A DNA stretch of 64,000 bases, taken from positions 186,001-250,000 of the forward strand of contig NZ_CABVPX010000001.1 in NCBI RefSeq assembly GCF_902499125.1. Reading direction: 5' to 3'. The notes under the pieces were generated by a model that worked only from the letters and a program-made list of their open reading frames with translations, was not told the DNA's origin and searched no databases. Made by a program: the position numbers and the translations under genes. Shown here in pieces: positions 27,213 through 37,324 of this stretch. The stretch is from Burkholderia arboris (GTDB taxonomy: Bacteria; Pseudomonadota; Gammaproteobacteria; Burkholderiales; Burkholderiaceae). Within the stretch, counting starts at the first letter, position 1; the number at the start of each line of letters is the position of its first letter.

Positions 27213-27705
27213 GCGTGAAATGCGTGAGGTCGATGTGACGGGGTTCGCGAAGTCGTTCGAGCATCGTGCCCCGGGCGGCCCCGGCATGGCAAGTGCGCGA
27301 AAGCGCCGCGTGTCGCTCACCGCTGGCTGACAGGCCGCACGCGGGCGCGAGCGACGCCCCGGCAACGCATGCGACGTCCGCATGATGGCACGGATCGCCG
27401 ATCGAGCGCATCGAAGCGCGAAGGCCCGCTGTAAAGGCTGCGCGCCGATCGCAGGCAGGCGCGCGATGTATCCGGCAAGCGACTCGACACCGGCCTGAGG
27501 TGACGCAGATTCACTGCGCGCCCTCACCTGAATGCAGAGGACACCTGCACAAGGGTGAGCCTATTCGGGAGCCGGTCGACGCGGCATTCACGGCATGCGC
27601 CCGGAACCCGATGGCACAATCACGGTCCCTTTCATGTGCCCTTCACCGGGCGCGCGCCGCGTCGCGGCGCCGATTCAACGCACCAGAAGGCCCCTGTCTG
27701 CCGCC
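27213..27705. other. Divergent intergenic region
   Basis: 493 bp between the SulP gene (minus) and the MscS gene (plus). It must hold two promoters. I see no coding frame or clear operator. Confidence 0.35.
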
Positions 27706-28947
27706 ATGACCCTGAACGAATCCTGGTTGACGCCGCTCGTCGGCATCCTCGTCCTGCTCGCCGCCGCCGGTGCGATCACCGTCGCCGTCCACTTCCTGCT
27801 GTTTCGCGTGGTTGCGCGCCTCGCGCGGCTGTCCGCCACGCGCGTCGACGACGCGCTGTTCGAGTTCGGCGCATTCAAATGGCTGAACCGCATCGTCCCG
27901 TTCGTCGTGGTCAAGCTCGGGCTCGGTGCGGTGCCCGGCATTCCCGACACGGCCGCTCAGGCCGCCGACAAGGTGCTGTTCGCGCTGATCGTGTTCCTCG
28001 TGACGATGACCATCAGCGCGACGTTGTCGGCGCTCGAACACGCGCACCGCACCTATCAGCGCGACCAGCCGCGCCTGTCGCTGAAAGGCGCGATGCAGCT
28101 CGTCAAGCTCGTGATGTTCATCACGGCGGCGCTCGTCGTGATCGGCGACGCAACCGGCAAGCAGATCGGCCTGCTGCTGTCCGGCATCGGCGCGATGTCC
28201 GCGGTGCTGATGCTGATCTTCAAGGACACGCTGCTCGGCCTCGTCGCCGGCGTGCAACTGTCGTCGAACGACATGCTGCGGATCGGCGACTGGATCACGA
28301 TGCCGTCGGCCGGCGCGGACGGCACCGTCATCGACATCACGCTGAACACCGTCAAGGTCGCGAACTTCGATCACACGATCATCACGGTGCCGACGTGGAA
28401 GCTGATCACCGAGAGCTACCAGAACTGGCGCGGGATGACCGAAGCGGGCGGCCGCCGCATCAAGCGCGCGCTGTTCGTCGACGCGACGAGCGTGCGCTTT
28501 CTGTCGAACGACGAAATCGAACGGCTCGAACGCCTGACGCTGCTGAAGGACTATCTCGAGGACAAGGTCGACGCGATCGAGCAATGGAACGGCTCGCTCG
28601 GCGCGGCCGGCGACTGCCCGGCGAACCGCCGCCAGCTGACCAACCTCGGCACGTTCCGCGCGTATGTCGCGAACTACCTGAAGGGCCATCCGCGCATCCG
28701 CCGCGACATGACCTGCATGGCGCGGCAGCTGCCGCTCACGGCCGAAGGCATTCCGCTCGAGCTGTACTGCTTCACCGACACGACGTCGTGGGTCGACTAC
28801 GAAACCATCCAGTCCGACCTGTTCGATCACCTGATCGCGGTGCTGCCGGAGTTCGGGCTGCGCGTGTACCAGCACCCGTCGGGCTTCGACATGCGGCAGA
28901 TGGCCGTCGCCGCGAAGGCCGGGTTGCAGGCGCCGCAAGCGGGTTGA
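27706..28947 (+). CDS. Mechanosensitive ion channel, MscS family
   Basis: A 413-residue YbdG/YnaI-like channel. About five hydrophobic segments are followed by the pore helix and the MscS beta domain (KDTLLGLVAGVQLSSNDMLRIGDWI, then GTVIDITLNTVKVANFDHTIITVP). The soluble C-terminal domain includes an additional ~150 residues typical of YbdG/MscM rather than MscS itself. It would release solutes under hypo-osmotic shock. ATG 27706 is the first start that leads directly into the membrane helix. Convergent with the MocR gene across a hairpin. Confidence 0.9.
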   Translation: MTLNESWLTPLVGILVLLAAAGAITVAVHFLLFRVVARLARLSATRVDDALFEFGAFKWLNRIVPFVVVKLGLGAVPGIPDTAAQAADKVLFALIVFLVTMTISATLSALEHAHRTYQRDQPRLSLKGAMQLVKLVMFITAALVVIGDATGKQIGLLLSGIGAMSAVLMLIFKDTLLGLVAGVQLSSNDMLRIGDWITMPSAGADGTVIDITLNTVKVANFDHTIITVPTWKLITESYQNWRGMTEAGGRRIKRALFVDATSVRFLSNDEIERLERLTLLKDYLEDKVDAIEQWNGSLGAAGDCPANRRQLTNLGTFRAYVANYLKGHPRIRRDMTCMARQLPLTAEGIPLELYCFTDTTSWVDYETIQSDLFDHLIAVLPEFGLRVYQHPSGFDMRQMAVAAKAGLQAPQAG

Positions 28948-28958
28948 TGCGCGACGCG

Positions 28959-28977
28959 GCGGCCGGTCACCGGCCGC
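28959..28977. terminator. Hairpin between convergent mscS-like and MocR genes
   Basis: GCGGCCGGT-C-ACCGGCCGC is a perfect inverted repeat in the 48-bp gap between two convergent stops. It lacks a T-run on either strand, so termination is uncertain. Confidence 0.4.
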
Positions 28978-28995
28978 TGCCCTTCGCGACAACGC

Positions 28996-30417
28996 TCACC
29001 GCGCCGCGCACTCCGACGCGAGCCGCCCGAGCACCTTCAATGCGTCCTCGATCTGGCGCGACCACGGATAGCTGTAGTTGAGCCGGATGAAATGCCGGTA
29101 ATCGGTGCCCGCCGAGAACATGTGGCCGGGCCCGACCGTGATCCGCTGCGCAAGCGCGAGCGTGTACAGCTTCATCGCATCGACCTGCGGCGGCAGCTCG
29201 ACCCACAGCACGTACCCGCCCTGCGGCTGCGACAAGCGCGTGCCTTCCGGGAAGAAGCGCCGCACCATCGCGCTCATCAGGCTCGCCTGCTGTGCGTACT
29301 GCTTGCGCATGCGCCGCAGGTGGAAATCGTAGCCGTCGTATTTCAGGTACTCGGCGATCGCCAGTTGCTCGATCGCGGGCGTCGCGAGCGTATTCAGAAA
29401 TTTCAGTTTCTCGACCTGGTCGCGGTAGCGGCCCGGCATCGCCCAGCCGATCCGGTAGCGCGGCGACAGGCTCTTCGTGAACGACGCGCAATGCAGCACG
29501 AGCCCGTCGCGGTCGAACGATTTCAGCGCGCTCGGCGTCGTGTCGCCGAAATGCAGCTCGTGATAGACGTCGCTCTCGATCGCCGGCACGCCATGCTTCG
29601 CCAGCAGTTCGACGAGCGCGCGCTTGCGCGCATCGGGCATCTGGAAGCCGAGCGGATTCTGGAAATTCGGCATCACCATGCACGCGGCGATGCGCTCGCG
29701 TTCGAGCACCCGCTCGAGCGCGTCGAGATCGATGCCGTCGCCCGGGTGCGTCGCGACTTCCAGCGCACGCATGCCCATCCGCTCGATCGCGTGCAGCATC
29801 GCGTAGAACGTCGGCGATTCGACGGCAATCGTGTCGCCCGGCTTCGCAACGGCCTGCAGGCACAGGTTGATCGCCTCGGTCGCGCCGATCGTCATCACGA
29901 TCTCGCCCGGCTCGACCGGGATCCCGCGTTCCGCATAGCGCCGCGCGATCTGGCGGATCAGCTCCTGGTTGCCGGGCGGCAGATCGTCGATCACGCCCCA
30001 GCGCGTGCGGCGCCGGCCGATCGCCTGCGCATAGCGCGCGAGGCGCTGCACCGGAAACTGCGACGCGTCGGGGTAAGGCGAGCCGAGCGGGACCGCGTCG
30101 TCGCGCGCGATCGAGCGCAGCGTCGACAGCACGAGCCGGCTCACGTCCACGGCCGACGGCTCGGCCGTCGGCGCGGACGTGTGCAGCTCGGCCTCGGCCG
30201 GCGCCGACGCGCGCGCCCGCACGAAATAGCCCGACTGCGGCCGGCTTTCGATCAGCCCGCGGCTTTCCAGCACGAGGTACGCGCGCAGCACGGTCGTCAC
30301 GCTCAGCTGCTGCTGGCGGCTCGCCTGCCGCACCGACGGAATCCGCTCGCCCGGCCGGTACACGCCACGCTCGATCTGCGCCTGGAGATCGTCGGCCAGT
30401 TGTTCGTAACGCTTCAC
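28996..30417 (-). CDS. MocR-type GntR/aminotransferase regulator
   Basis: A 473-residue PLP-dependent transcription factor. Residues 1-70 are a GntR winged helix (IERGVYRPGERIPSVRQASRQQQLSVTTVLRAYLVLESRGLI). Residues 100-470 are a fold-type I aminotransferase domain with the PLP-binding Lys315 in SFTKSLSPRYRIG. Such proteins usually sense PLP or an amino compound rather than act as enzymes. Start GTG 30417 has AGGGAGG just upstream. It is divergent from the YdeP-like oxidoreductase, its likely target, with ACTGTA direct repeats between them. Confidence 0.9.
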   Translation of the reverse strand: MKRYEQLADDLQAQIERGVYRPGERIPSVRQASRQQQLSVTTVLRAYLVLESRGLIESRPQSGYFVRARASAPAEAELHTSAPTAEPSAVDVSRLVLSTLRSIARDDAVPLGSPYPDASQFPVQRLARYAQAIGRRRTRWGVIDDLPPGNQELIRQIARRYAERGIPVEPGEIVMTIGATEAINLCLQAVAKPGDTIAVESPTFYAMLHAIERMGMRALEVATHPGDGIDLDALERVLERERIAACMVMPNFQNPLGFQMPDARKRALVELLAKHGVPAIESDVYHELHFGDTTPSALKSFDRDGLVLHCASFTKSLSPRYRIGWAMPGRYRDQVEKLKFLNTLATPAIEQLAIAEYLKYDGYDFHLRRMRKQYAQQASLMSAMVRRFFPEGTRLSQPQGGYVLWVELPPQVDAMKLYTLALAQRITVGPGHMFSAGTDYRHFIRLNYSYPWSRQIEDALKVLGRLASECAAR

Positions 30418-30447
30418 GCGCCTCCCTTTCAACTTCCCTTCAACAAC

Positions 30448-30514
30448 ACAGTTGCGATCCGCACTGTATGAATGGCCGCAACTGTACTCTTTTTTGAAGT
30501 GAACAGGTGTACAC
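30448..30514. promoter_or_regulatory. Repeat elements in the MocR/oxidoreductase divergent promoter
   Basis: ACTGTA occurs at 30463-30468 and 30481-30486 (18 bp apart) with an inverted ACAGT at 30448-30452, and the palindrome GTGTACAC lies at 30507-30514. MocR regulators bind direct repeats of this kind, so these are candidate operator half-sites. Confidence 0.4.
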
Positions 30515-30569
30515 ACAGCCGGACGGGTGCCGCGCGTACTCTGCAGCCATCGACCCCGACACCCGCATC

Positions 30570-32894
30570 ATGAAAAAGAAATCCGCCACCGCGCGCATCG
30601 AACCGTACACCCACCCGGCCGCCGGCTGGGGCGCGCTGAAAGCCGTCACGATCAACCTGATCAAGGAAAAGGTCGCCGGCGGCAATTACCGTACGCTGCT
30701 GCGCCAGAACCAGCCGGACGGCTTCGACTGCCCGGGCTGCGCGTGGCCCGACCGCCAGCACGCGTCGACGTTCGAATTCTGCGAGAACGGCGTGAAGGCC
30801 GTGGCCGCCGAAGCGACGAGCAAGCGCGTGACACCCGACTTCTTCGCCGCGCATACGGTCACCGAGCTGCTCGAACAGTCGGACTTCGAACTCGAACAGC
30901 ACGGCCGGCTCACCGACCCGATGGTGTACGACGCGCAGACCGACCGCTACGTGCCGATCGCGTGGGACGATGCGTTCGAGCTGATCGCGCGCCACCTGCG
31001 CGCGCTGCCCGACCCGAACCAGGCGGCGTTCTACACGTCCGGCCGCGCGAGCAACGAGGCGGCGTTCCTGTACCAGCTGCTGGTGCGGCTGTACGGCACG
31101 AACAACTTCCCCGACTGCTCGAACATGTGCCACGAAGCGACGAGCCGCGGGCTGCCGGCCTCGGTCGGCGTCGGCAAGGGCACCGTCACGCTCGACGATT
31201 TCGAACATGCGGACACGCTGCTGATCTTCGGCCAGAACCCCGCGACCAACCATCCGCGGATGATGGGCGAGCTGCGCGAATGCGCGAAGCGCGGCGCGAC
31301 GATCGTGTCGATCAACCCGCTGAAGGAACGCGGCCTCGAACGCTTCGCCGATCCGCAAAGCCCCCTCGAGATGCTGACGATGTCGGGCACCAAGATCGCG
31401 TCGACGTTCATCCAGCCGACGATCGGCGGCGATTTCGCGCTGATCAAGGGGATGGCGAAGCGCGTGCTCGAACTCGACGACGCCGCGCGCGCCGCCGGTG
31501 CGCCGCGCGTGCTCGACACCGCGTTCATCGGCGAACACACCGCCGGTTTCGATGCATTCGCCGACGACCTGCGCGCCGAAAGCTGGTCCGCGCTGACGGC
31601 CGAAAGCGGCGTGCCGTACGAGCAGATCGACGCCCTCGCCCAGCTCTATGCGCGCAGCGAACGCGTGATCGCGACATGGGGCATGGGCATCACGCAGCAC
31701 AAGCATTCGGTCGCGACCGTGCAGATGCTGACCAACCTGATGCTGATGCGCGGCAACATCGGCCGCCCCGGCGCCGGCCTGTGCCCGGTGCGCGGCCACT
31801 CGAACGTGCAGGGCAACCGCACGGTCGGCATCGAGGAAAAGCCGTCGCAGGCGTTCCTCGACCGGCTCGGCCACGTGTTCGGCTTCGAACCGCCGCGCCA
31901 TCATGGCTACGACGTCGTCGAGACGATCGAAGGGATGCTCGAAGGCCACGTGAAGGTGCTGATCGGCCTCGGCGGCAACTTCGCGATGGCGACGCCCGAC
32001 ACGCCGCGCACGTGGGAAGGCATGCGCCGCTGCGACCTGTCGGTGCACATCACGACCAAGCTGAACCGCAGCCACCTGATCCACGGCCGCGACGCGCTGA
32101 TCCTGCCGACGCTCGGCCGCACCGAGATCGACCTGCAGGACAACGTCGCGCAAGGCGTGACGGTCGAGGATTCGATGAGCATGGTCCACGTGTCGTACGG
32201 GATGAACAAGCCGGCGTCGCCGAACCTGATGTCGGAGCCCGCGATCGTCGCGCATATGGCCCATGCGCTGTTCGGCAGCGGCAAGATCGACTGGCTCGCC
32301 TACAAGGACGACTACGCGAAGATCCGCGACGCGATCGAAGCGACGCTCGACGGCTTCTACGACTACAACACGCGCATCGCACGGCCGGGCGGCTTCCACC
32401 TGCGCGTCGCGTCGCGCGACCGCGAATGGCTCACGCCGACCGGCAAGGCGAACTTCATCGCGCACGCAATGCCGACCGACACGCCGATCCAGCGCGCCCG
32501 CGCACTGCACGGCGAACGGCTGATGACGCTGATGACGACGCGTTCGCACGACCAGTACAACACGACCGTCTACGGGCTCGACGACCGCTATCGCGGCGTG
32601 TTCGGCCAGCGCCGCGTGGTGTTCGCCAACCGCGACGATCTCGCGATGCTCGGCCTGAAGGCCGGTGAATGGGTCGACATGGAGACCGTGTGGCACGACG
32701 GCATCGAGCGGCGCGCGGACGGCTTCCTGCTCGTCGAGTACGACATCCCGCGCGGCTGCATCGGCGCGTACTACCCGGAAACCAACCCGCTCGTGCCGCT
32801 CGACAGCGTCGGCGACGTGTGCAATACGCCGACGTCGAAGTCGGTGCCCGTGCTGCTGCATCGCGCGGCCGCGCCGGCGTCGATCGCCGCCTGA
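30570..32894 (+). CDS. FdhF/YdeP-type molybdopterin oxidoreductase
   Basis: A 774-residue molybdopterin-guanine-dinucleotide enzyme related to formate dehydrogenase alpha chains. The N-terminal GFDCPGCAWPD (Cys54, Cys57) is characteristic of the YdeP branch. FYTSGRASNEAAFLYQ, GQNPATNHPRMMGEL, and the C-terminal MTTRSHDQYNTTVYG and CIGAYYPETNPLVPL are cofactor-binding blocks. E. coli YdeP is linked to acid resistance; the reaction here is unknown. ATG 30570 is chosen over an upstream frame extension. It probably responds to the divergent MocR protein and is followed 12 bp later by a bestrophin gene. Confidence 0.88.
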   Translation: MKKKSATARIEPYTHPAAGWGALKAVTINLIKEKVAGGNYRTLLRQNQPDGFDCPGCAWPDRQHASTFEFCENGVKAVAAEATSKRVTPDFFAAHTVTELLEQSDFELEQHGRLTDPMVYDAQTDRYVPIAWDDAFELIARHLRALPDPNQAAFYTSGRASNEAAFLYQLLVRLYGTNNFPDCSNMCHEATSRGLPASVGVGKGTVTLDDFEHADTLLIFGQNPATNHPRMMGELRECAKRGATIVSINPLKERGLERFADPQSPLEMLTMSGTKIASTFIQPTIGGDFALIKGMAKRVLELDDAARAAGAPRVLDTAFIGEHTAGFDAFADDLRAESWSALTAESGVPYEQIDALAQLYARSERVIATWGMGITQHKHSVATVQMLTNLMLMRGNIGRPGAGLCPVRGHSNVQGNRTVGIEEKPSQAFLDRLGHVFGFEPPRHHGYDVVETIEGMLEGHVKVLIGLGGNFAMATPDTPRTWEGMRRCDLSVHITTKLNRSHLIHGRDALILPTLGRTEIDLQDNVAQGVTVEDSMSMVHVSYGMNKPASPNLMSEPAIVAHMAHALFGSGKIDWLAYKDDYAKIRDAIEATLDGFYDYNTRIARPGGFHLRVASRDREWLTPTGKANFIAHAMPTDTPIQRARALHGERLMTLMTTRSHDQYNTTVYGLDDRYRGVFGQRRVVFANRDDLAMLGLKAGEWVDMETVWHDGIERRADGFLLVEYDIPRGCIGAYYPETNPLVPLDSVGDVCNTPTSKSVPVLLHRAAAPASIAA

Positions 32895-32906
32895 CGGAGC
32901 ACGACG

Positions 32907-33827
32907 ATGATCGTTCGGCCGCGCGAGCACTGGCTGCGGATGCTGCTCGTCTGGAACGGCTCGGTGCTGCCGACCATCCTGCCGCAGCTCGTGCTGACGC
33001 TCGCGATCAGCCTCGTCGCGGTGTGGGGCGGCGGCCGCGTGCTCGGCGAGAAAGTGCCGCTGAACCCGACGCCGTTCACGCTGATCGGGCTCACGCTCGC
33101 GATCTTCGCGGGGTTTCGCAACAACGCGAGCTACGAACGCTACCGCGAGGGCCGGCAACTGTGGGGCGGCGTCCTGACCGCCACGCGCACGCTGGTGTCG
33201 CAGGCGCTCTGCTACGGCGCCGTCGATCGTGACGACGCATCGCGGCGCGCGTTCGTGCGCCAGGTCGTCGCGTTCGTCTATGCGCTCAAGCATCAACTGC
33301 GCGGCACCGATCCGGCCGCGGACCTGCGCGGGCTGCTCGACGATGCCGCCTATGCGCGCATCGCCGGCTCGCGGTTCCGCCCGGTCGTCATCGTGCATGC
33401 ACTGCGCGAAGCGTTCGCCGCACGCGCCGATGCGGGCCGCCTCGCCGACACGCGCCTGTGGATGCTCGACGCGCGCCTCGACGATCTCGTGTCGATGGTG
33501 AGCGGCTGCGAGCGGATCGCGTCGACGCCGATCCCGTTTTCATACGATGTGCTGCTGCACCGGACCATCTATGCGTACTGCGTGCTGCTGCCGTTCGGCC
33601 TCGTCGACTCGATCGGCGCGGCGACGCCGTTCGTCACCGTGTTCGTCGCCTATACGCTGATCGCGCTCGACGCGATCGCCCATGCGATCGCCGAGCCGTT
33701 CGGCGACGGGCCGAACCATCTCGCACTCGATGCGATGACGCGCCAGATCGAGCGCACGCTGCTCGAACTGAACCGCGAGCCGCTGCCGGCCGAAGTGACG
33801 CCCGGCCGCGCGTACCGCCTCACCTGA
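32907..33827 (+). CDS. Bestrophin-family (YneE-like) channel
   Basis: A 306-residue membrane protein with the bestrophin pattern: N-terminal IVRPREHWLRMLLVWNGSVLP, GFRNNASYERYREGRQLWGGV and a C-terminal four-helix arrangement. Bacterial bestrophins are pentameric ion channels of the inner membrane. It is 12 bp after the molybdoenzyme gene and so probably co-transcribed with it under MocR control. A shared role in ion or pH homeostasis is inference. Confidence 0.9.
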   Translation: MIVRPREHWLRMLLVWNGSVLPTILPQLVLTLAISLVAVWGGGRVLGEKVPLNPTPFTLIGLTLAIFAGFRNNASYERYREGRQLWGGVLTATRTLVSQALCYGAVDRDDASRRAFVRQVVAFVYALKHQLRGTDPAADLRGLLDDAAYARIAGSRFRPVVIVHALREAFAARADAGRLADTRLWMLDARLDDLVSMVSGCERIASTPIPFSYDVLLHRTIYAYCVLLPFGLVDSIGAATPFVTVFVAYTLIALDAIAHAIAEPFGDGPNHLALDAMTRQIERTLLELNREPLPAEVTPGRAYRLT

Positions 33828-33840
33828 GCCGCCGCCCCGC

Positions 33841-35871
33841 TCAGTCGCCGCGGCCGCGCAGGAAGCGGCCATGCTCGGCGGCGGCGTCCGCGATCCGCCG
33901 CAACAGCACGACGCCACGCAGCAACGCGGGCGCGGCATCGCCCTCGCGAACGGCCACGCGCCGTCGGAGCACACGCGCCGCCGCATCGCAAGTCCGGTCG
34001 AGCTGGGCGAATTCCGCCCGCGCGACGCGCCCGCGCACCACGGACACCGCACGGCGCGCGGCCGGCTCGCGCGATGCCAGTTCGGCAAGCGACAGCAGGC
34101 TGTCGCCGATTCCCCAGATCGCGAGCAGGTCGCGCATGTCGCGCTCGATCAGCGTCTGCGGCAGGCTGCCCGCGAAGCCGAGTTCACGCGCGAGACGGTC
34201 GGCCGTCCGGCTCAGCCACGCGCTCTCCGACCACGCACGCGGGTCGCGCGCGATGCCGGCCAGATCGCGGCGCACCGCGCGATGCAACCGCCGCCGGCTG
34301 GTGGCGGGATCGCCGGGAAACACCAGCGCGAAGATCAGCGCACCGAACGCGATGCCGAGCAGCGTGGCGAGCGCGCTGTTCAGGAACGCGGCGTCGCCGA
34401 TGCGCGCGGTGTTGTCCGGCGACGTGAAATTCCAGAAGAAGATCGCGAATGCGCTGCCCATCGCGGCCGTGCGCGGATGACGCATCGCGATACCGGTGCC
34501 GATCAGGAACACGCCGAGGATATAGGCCAGCATCTCGAAGCCCGACACCGCCGGCAACAGGATGAAATTGCAGACCGCGCCCGCGACCGCCGCGCAGGCC
34601 GTGCCTTTCAGGAAGCCGACGGCCGCGCGCACCGAATTCGGCCGCGTCGAGAACAGCGCGCCGACCACGGCCGTGATCGCGACGAAACCGGCGCCCGACG
34701 GCCATGCGGTGACGATCCAGATCGCCGACGCGGCCAGCACCGCGATGAATGCGCGGATCCCGTTGTGCCATGCGAGCACCGGATCGTGGTGGAACGCATA
34801 GCGCACGCGCGCAGGCGGCGGCTCGGGCCGGTCGAGCAGCGCCTGGCTCGCGAACGCGCGCTCGAATCCGGCGAGCAGCGCCGCCAGCCGGTCGAGCGTC
34901 AGCAGGCGCGACGTATCCGGGCCGACCGGCGCGGCGGCCTCGGCGTGCAGCGCGTCGTCCACGCGTGCGCGCAGCGCCGCCATCCCGTGTCCCGCGTCGC
35001 CCGATGCGGCAATGCCGTCGAGCGCGCGCGCGACCTCGTCGACCAGCGGATCCGGCGCATCGCCGGCACGCGCCGCGTGCTCGCGGATCGCCTGCCCGGC
35101 GGCCTGCGCAGTCAACACGCCCAGCGCCGCTGCGCGCAGATGGCCGATCGCGTTGCGCACCGGTGGTGCGCCGGCCGCCGCATATTCGGCTGCCGTGTCG
35201 AGTTCGAGCGCGTCCACGAACAACCGGTGCACGGCCGCGCCGTTCGGCTCGCGGCGCAGCGCGCCCGCGCCGACCGCCACCGCGCGATCCAGATAGCGGG
35301 CGAGCCGCGTCCGGACGTCCTTCAGCGGTGCGCCCGGCGCAAACACCGTTTCGAACAGCGCGCCGCACAGGATGCCGACCACCACGTACAGGAACCGCGC
35401 GACCGCGATATCGAACGCATGCAGCGGCGCGGACACCGCGTCCATCGCGATGATCGCGGCCGTATAGCCGGCGAGCACCGCCGCATACGCGCGGAAATTC
35501 CGCTGGAACGTCGCCACGCCCGCACAGAGGCCGATCCACGCGGCGAGCGCCGGCAGGAACAGCTCGGGCGTCTGCGCGAACGCGCCGGTCAGCACGAGCG
35601 CGACGGCCGCGCCGATCGCGGTGCCGAGAATCCGGTACTGGCTCTTCGACAGCCCCATCCCGCGGCTGCCCTGCGCGACGATCCACACCGTCGACGCCGC
35701 CCATTTCGGATCGTCGAGATTCATCCGGAACGCGATATAGAGCGCGAGCAGCGACGCGGCCGTATTGCGCAGTGCGAATGCAAGCGCACCGGGCGGCAAC
35801 GCCGGGCGCGCGTCGCGCAGCGCGGCCCGGACAGCCGCGAGCGGCGGCATGCTGGGAAAGGCGAATTTCAT
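33841..35871 (-). CDS. FUSC family inner-membrane protein (aromatic acid/efflux type)
   Basis: A 676-residue protein with two sets of about five to six hydrophobic segments separated by a long soluble region, as in YccS/AaeB-like FUSC proteins. The start (RNTAASLLALYIAFRMNLDDPKWAASTVWIV) matches the FUSC signature. These are usually efflux components for hydroxylated aromatic acids, often with a DUF1656 and a membrane-fusion protein, neither of which is present here. ATG 35871 begins the conserved region. The divergent LysR 146 bp away is the likely regulator, as in aaeR-aaeXAB. Confidence 0.88.
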   Translation of the reverse strand: MKFAFPSMPPLAAVRAALRDARPALPPGALAFALRNTAASLLALYIAFRMNLDDPKWAASTVWIVAQGSRGMGLSKSQYRILGTAIGAAVALVLTGAFAQTPELFLPALAAWIGLCAGVATFQRNFRAYAAVLAGYTAAIIAMDAVSAPLHAFDIAVARFLYVVVGILCGALFETVFAPGAPLKDVRTRLARYLDRAVAVGAGALRREPNGAAVHRLFVDALELDTAAEYAAAGAPPVRNAIGHLRAAALGVLTAQAAGQAIREHAARAGDAPDPLVDEVARALDGIAASGDAGHGMAALRARVDDALHAEAAAPVGPDTSRLLTLDRLAALLAGFERAFASQALLDRPEPPPARVRYAFHHDPVLAWHNGIRAFIAVLAASAIWIVTAWPSGAGFVAITAVVGALFSTRPNSVRAAVGFLKGTACAAVAGAVCNFILLPAVSGFEMLAYILGVFLIGTGIAMRHPRTAAMGSAFAIFFWNFTSPDNTARIGDAAFLNSALATLLGIAFGALIFALVFPGDPATSRRRLHRAVRRDLAGIARDPRAWSESAWLSRTADRLARELGFAGSLPQTLIERDMRDLLAIWGIGDSLLSLAELASREPAARRAVSVVRGRVARAEFAQLDRTCDAAARVLRRRVAVREGDAAPALLRGVVLLRRIADAAAEHGRFLRGRGD

Positions 35872-36017
35872 CCCGCGAGCATACGGTTGCACGCCGGCCG
35901 CCACTACGGGGCAGCGGCAGGATGCGTTATTGCACCGGGCAGGATAATCGGCGCGACCCGCAGCGATCCGGCGCGCGACGGTAAGATGCGCGCAGGCCGA
36001 ACCCTGATACGCCCTGT

Positions 36018-36920
36018 ATGGACCTCGAAAGCATCCGGATATTCTTGCGCGTGGTGGAACGCGGCAGCTTCACGGCCGCCGCCACGCAACTCGACATGCC
36101 GCTCAGCCGCGTGAGCCGCAAGGTCAGGCAGCTCGAGGACGATCTCGGTGTGCAGCTGCTCTACCGCACGACACGCCGCGTCTCCGTCACCGAAGCCGGC
36201 CGCGACTATTACGAGCGCTGCCTGCGTGCCGAGGAAATCCTGCTCGACGCCGACCGCCAGGCCCGTGCGCTGCGCACCGAGCCCGAAGGCACGTTGCGCG
36301 TGCTGGTGCCCTACGCGATCGGCCTGCTGGAACTGGAGCCGGCGCTGGCCGAGTTTCGCCGGCGCTATCCGCTGGTCCAGCTCGTGCTGATCTACGACAA
36401 CAGCGCACTCGATCTCGTCGAACACGGCTTTGACGTCGCGCTGCGCACGGGCGTGCTGACCGATTCCGGCTATGTCGCGCGCTCGCTCGGCTGGTCGCAC
36501 GCGAAGCTCGCGGCCAGCCCGCACTATCTCGACCGCACCGGCCGGCCGCGCACGCCGCAGGATCTCGCGGAGCACGACATCCTGTTCGTCGGCCGCGACA
36601 CGCCCGGCCTGACGCTGCGGCTCACCAACGCAGCCGGCGACGTCGCAGAAGTACCGGTGCGGCCCGTGCTGATCTCGAACGAATCGGTCACGGTACTGCG
36701 CCAGGCCGCGAGCGGCGGCGGCATCGCGCTGATTTCGACGCACTTCACCACGCGGCGGCTCGAGAACAACGAACTCGAAATCGTGCTGCCCGACTGGCAC
36801 CGTACCGACGACGTCGAGCTGCACGCGCTGTACCCGAAGCGCGCAACGCTCGACAGCAAGGTGCGCGCATTCGTCGAGTTCCTGACGGAAGTCTTCACCG
36901 CGTGGCGAGCTGCACCGTAA
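36018..36920 (+). CDS. LysR family regulator, divergent from the FUSC gene
   Basis: A 300-residue LysR of the CrgA/DmlR-like group (LESIRIFLRVVERGSFTAAATQLDMPLSRVSRKVRQLE at residues 3-41; C-terminal VELHALYPKRATLDSKVRAFVEFL). It starts 146 bp from the divergent FUSC gene, the most likely target. No odd features. Confidence 0.9.
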   Translation: MDLESIRIFLRVVERGSFTAAATQLDMPLSRVSRKVRQLEDDLGVQLLYRTTRRVSVTEAGRDYYERCLRAEEILLDADRQARALRTEPEGTLRVLVPYAIGLLELEPALAEFRRRYPLVQLVLIYDNSALDLVEHGFDVALRTGVLTDSGYVARSLGWSHAKLAASPHYLDRTGRPRTPQDLAEHDILFVGRDTPGLTLRLTNAAGDVAEVPVRPVLISNESVTVLRQAASGGGIALISTHFTTRRLENNELEIVLPDWHRTDDVELHALYPKRATLDSKVRAFVEFLTEVFTAWRAAP

Positions 36921-37324
36921 CCGGCACCGTACGACCAGCCATCGATGCACGTCGACCGCATTATTGCGCCGCACGAAAGGAATTAATGACCGCGCGAGCG
37001 TTGATCGCCGCTCGCCGCGTCGTTAGCCTGTGCCCATGAAAAACCACCGCACACGCGACGGCAGCCACGTGCCCGCTGCCCGCCGGCGCGTCACGCGCGT
37101 CGCGCCTTCCTGACCGGCCTGCCCGCGCCCCGGAGCCCGTCACGGCTTCGCCGATCCGATTGAACGCCTGAACCGCACGCTGCGCGCGGACGGCCCCTGT
37201 TTGCCGGGCCGCCCGCGCGCGGTGCGTGTCCGTCCGCTGCGCGGCCCGCCCGCGCAGGCGTCGCACGCGTGTGCGCGCCCGCCAGTGCGCGCCGCCCGGC
37301 CCCCTTTCATCACGCAGGAACACC
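36921..37324. other. Intergenic region before the DHA2 pump
   Basis: 404 bp with no clear gene. A 25-residue Arg-rich frame at 37036-37113 lacks support. The promoter of the downstream pump should be here but no near-consensus box stands out. Confidence 0.35.

Noticed and set aside
30429..33398. A 989-codon minus-strand frame opposite the molybdoenzyme gene
   Set aside because: Composition is typical of an antisense shadow, and the sense strand has clear cofactor motifs.
37036..37113. A 25-residue Arg-rich small frame before the DHA2 pump
   Set aside because: No ribosome site and no recognisable feature.
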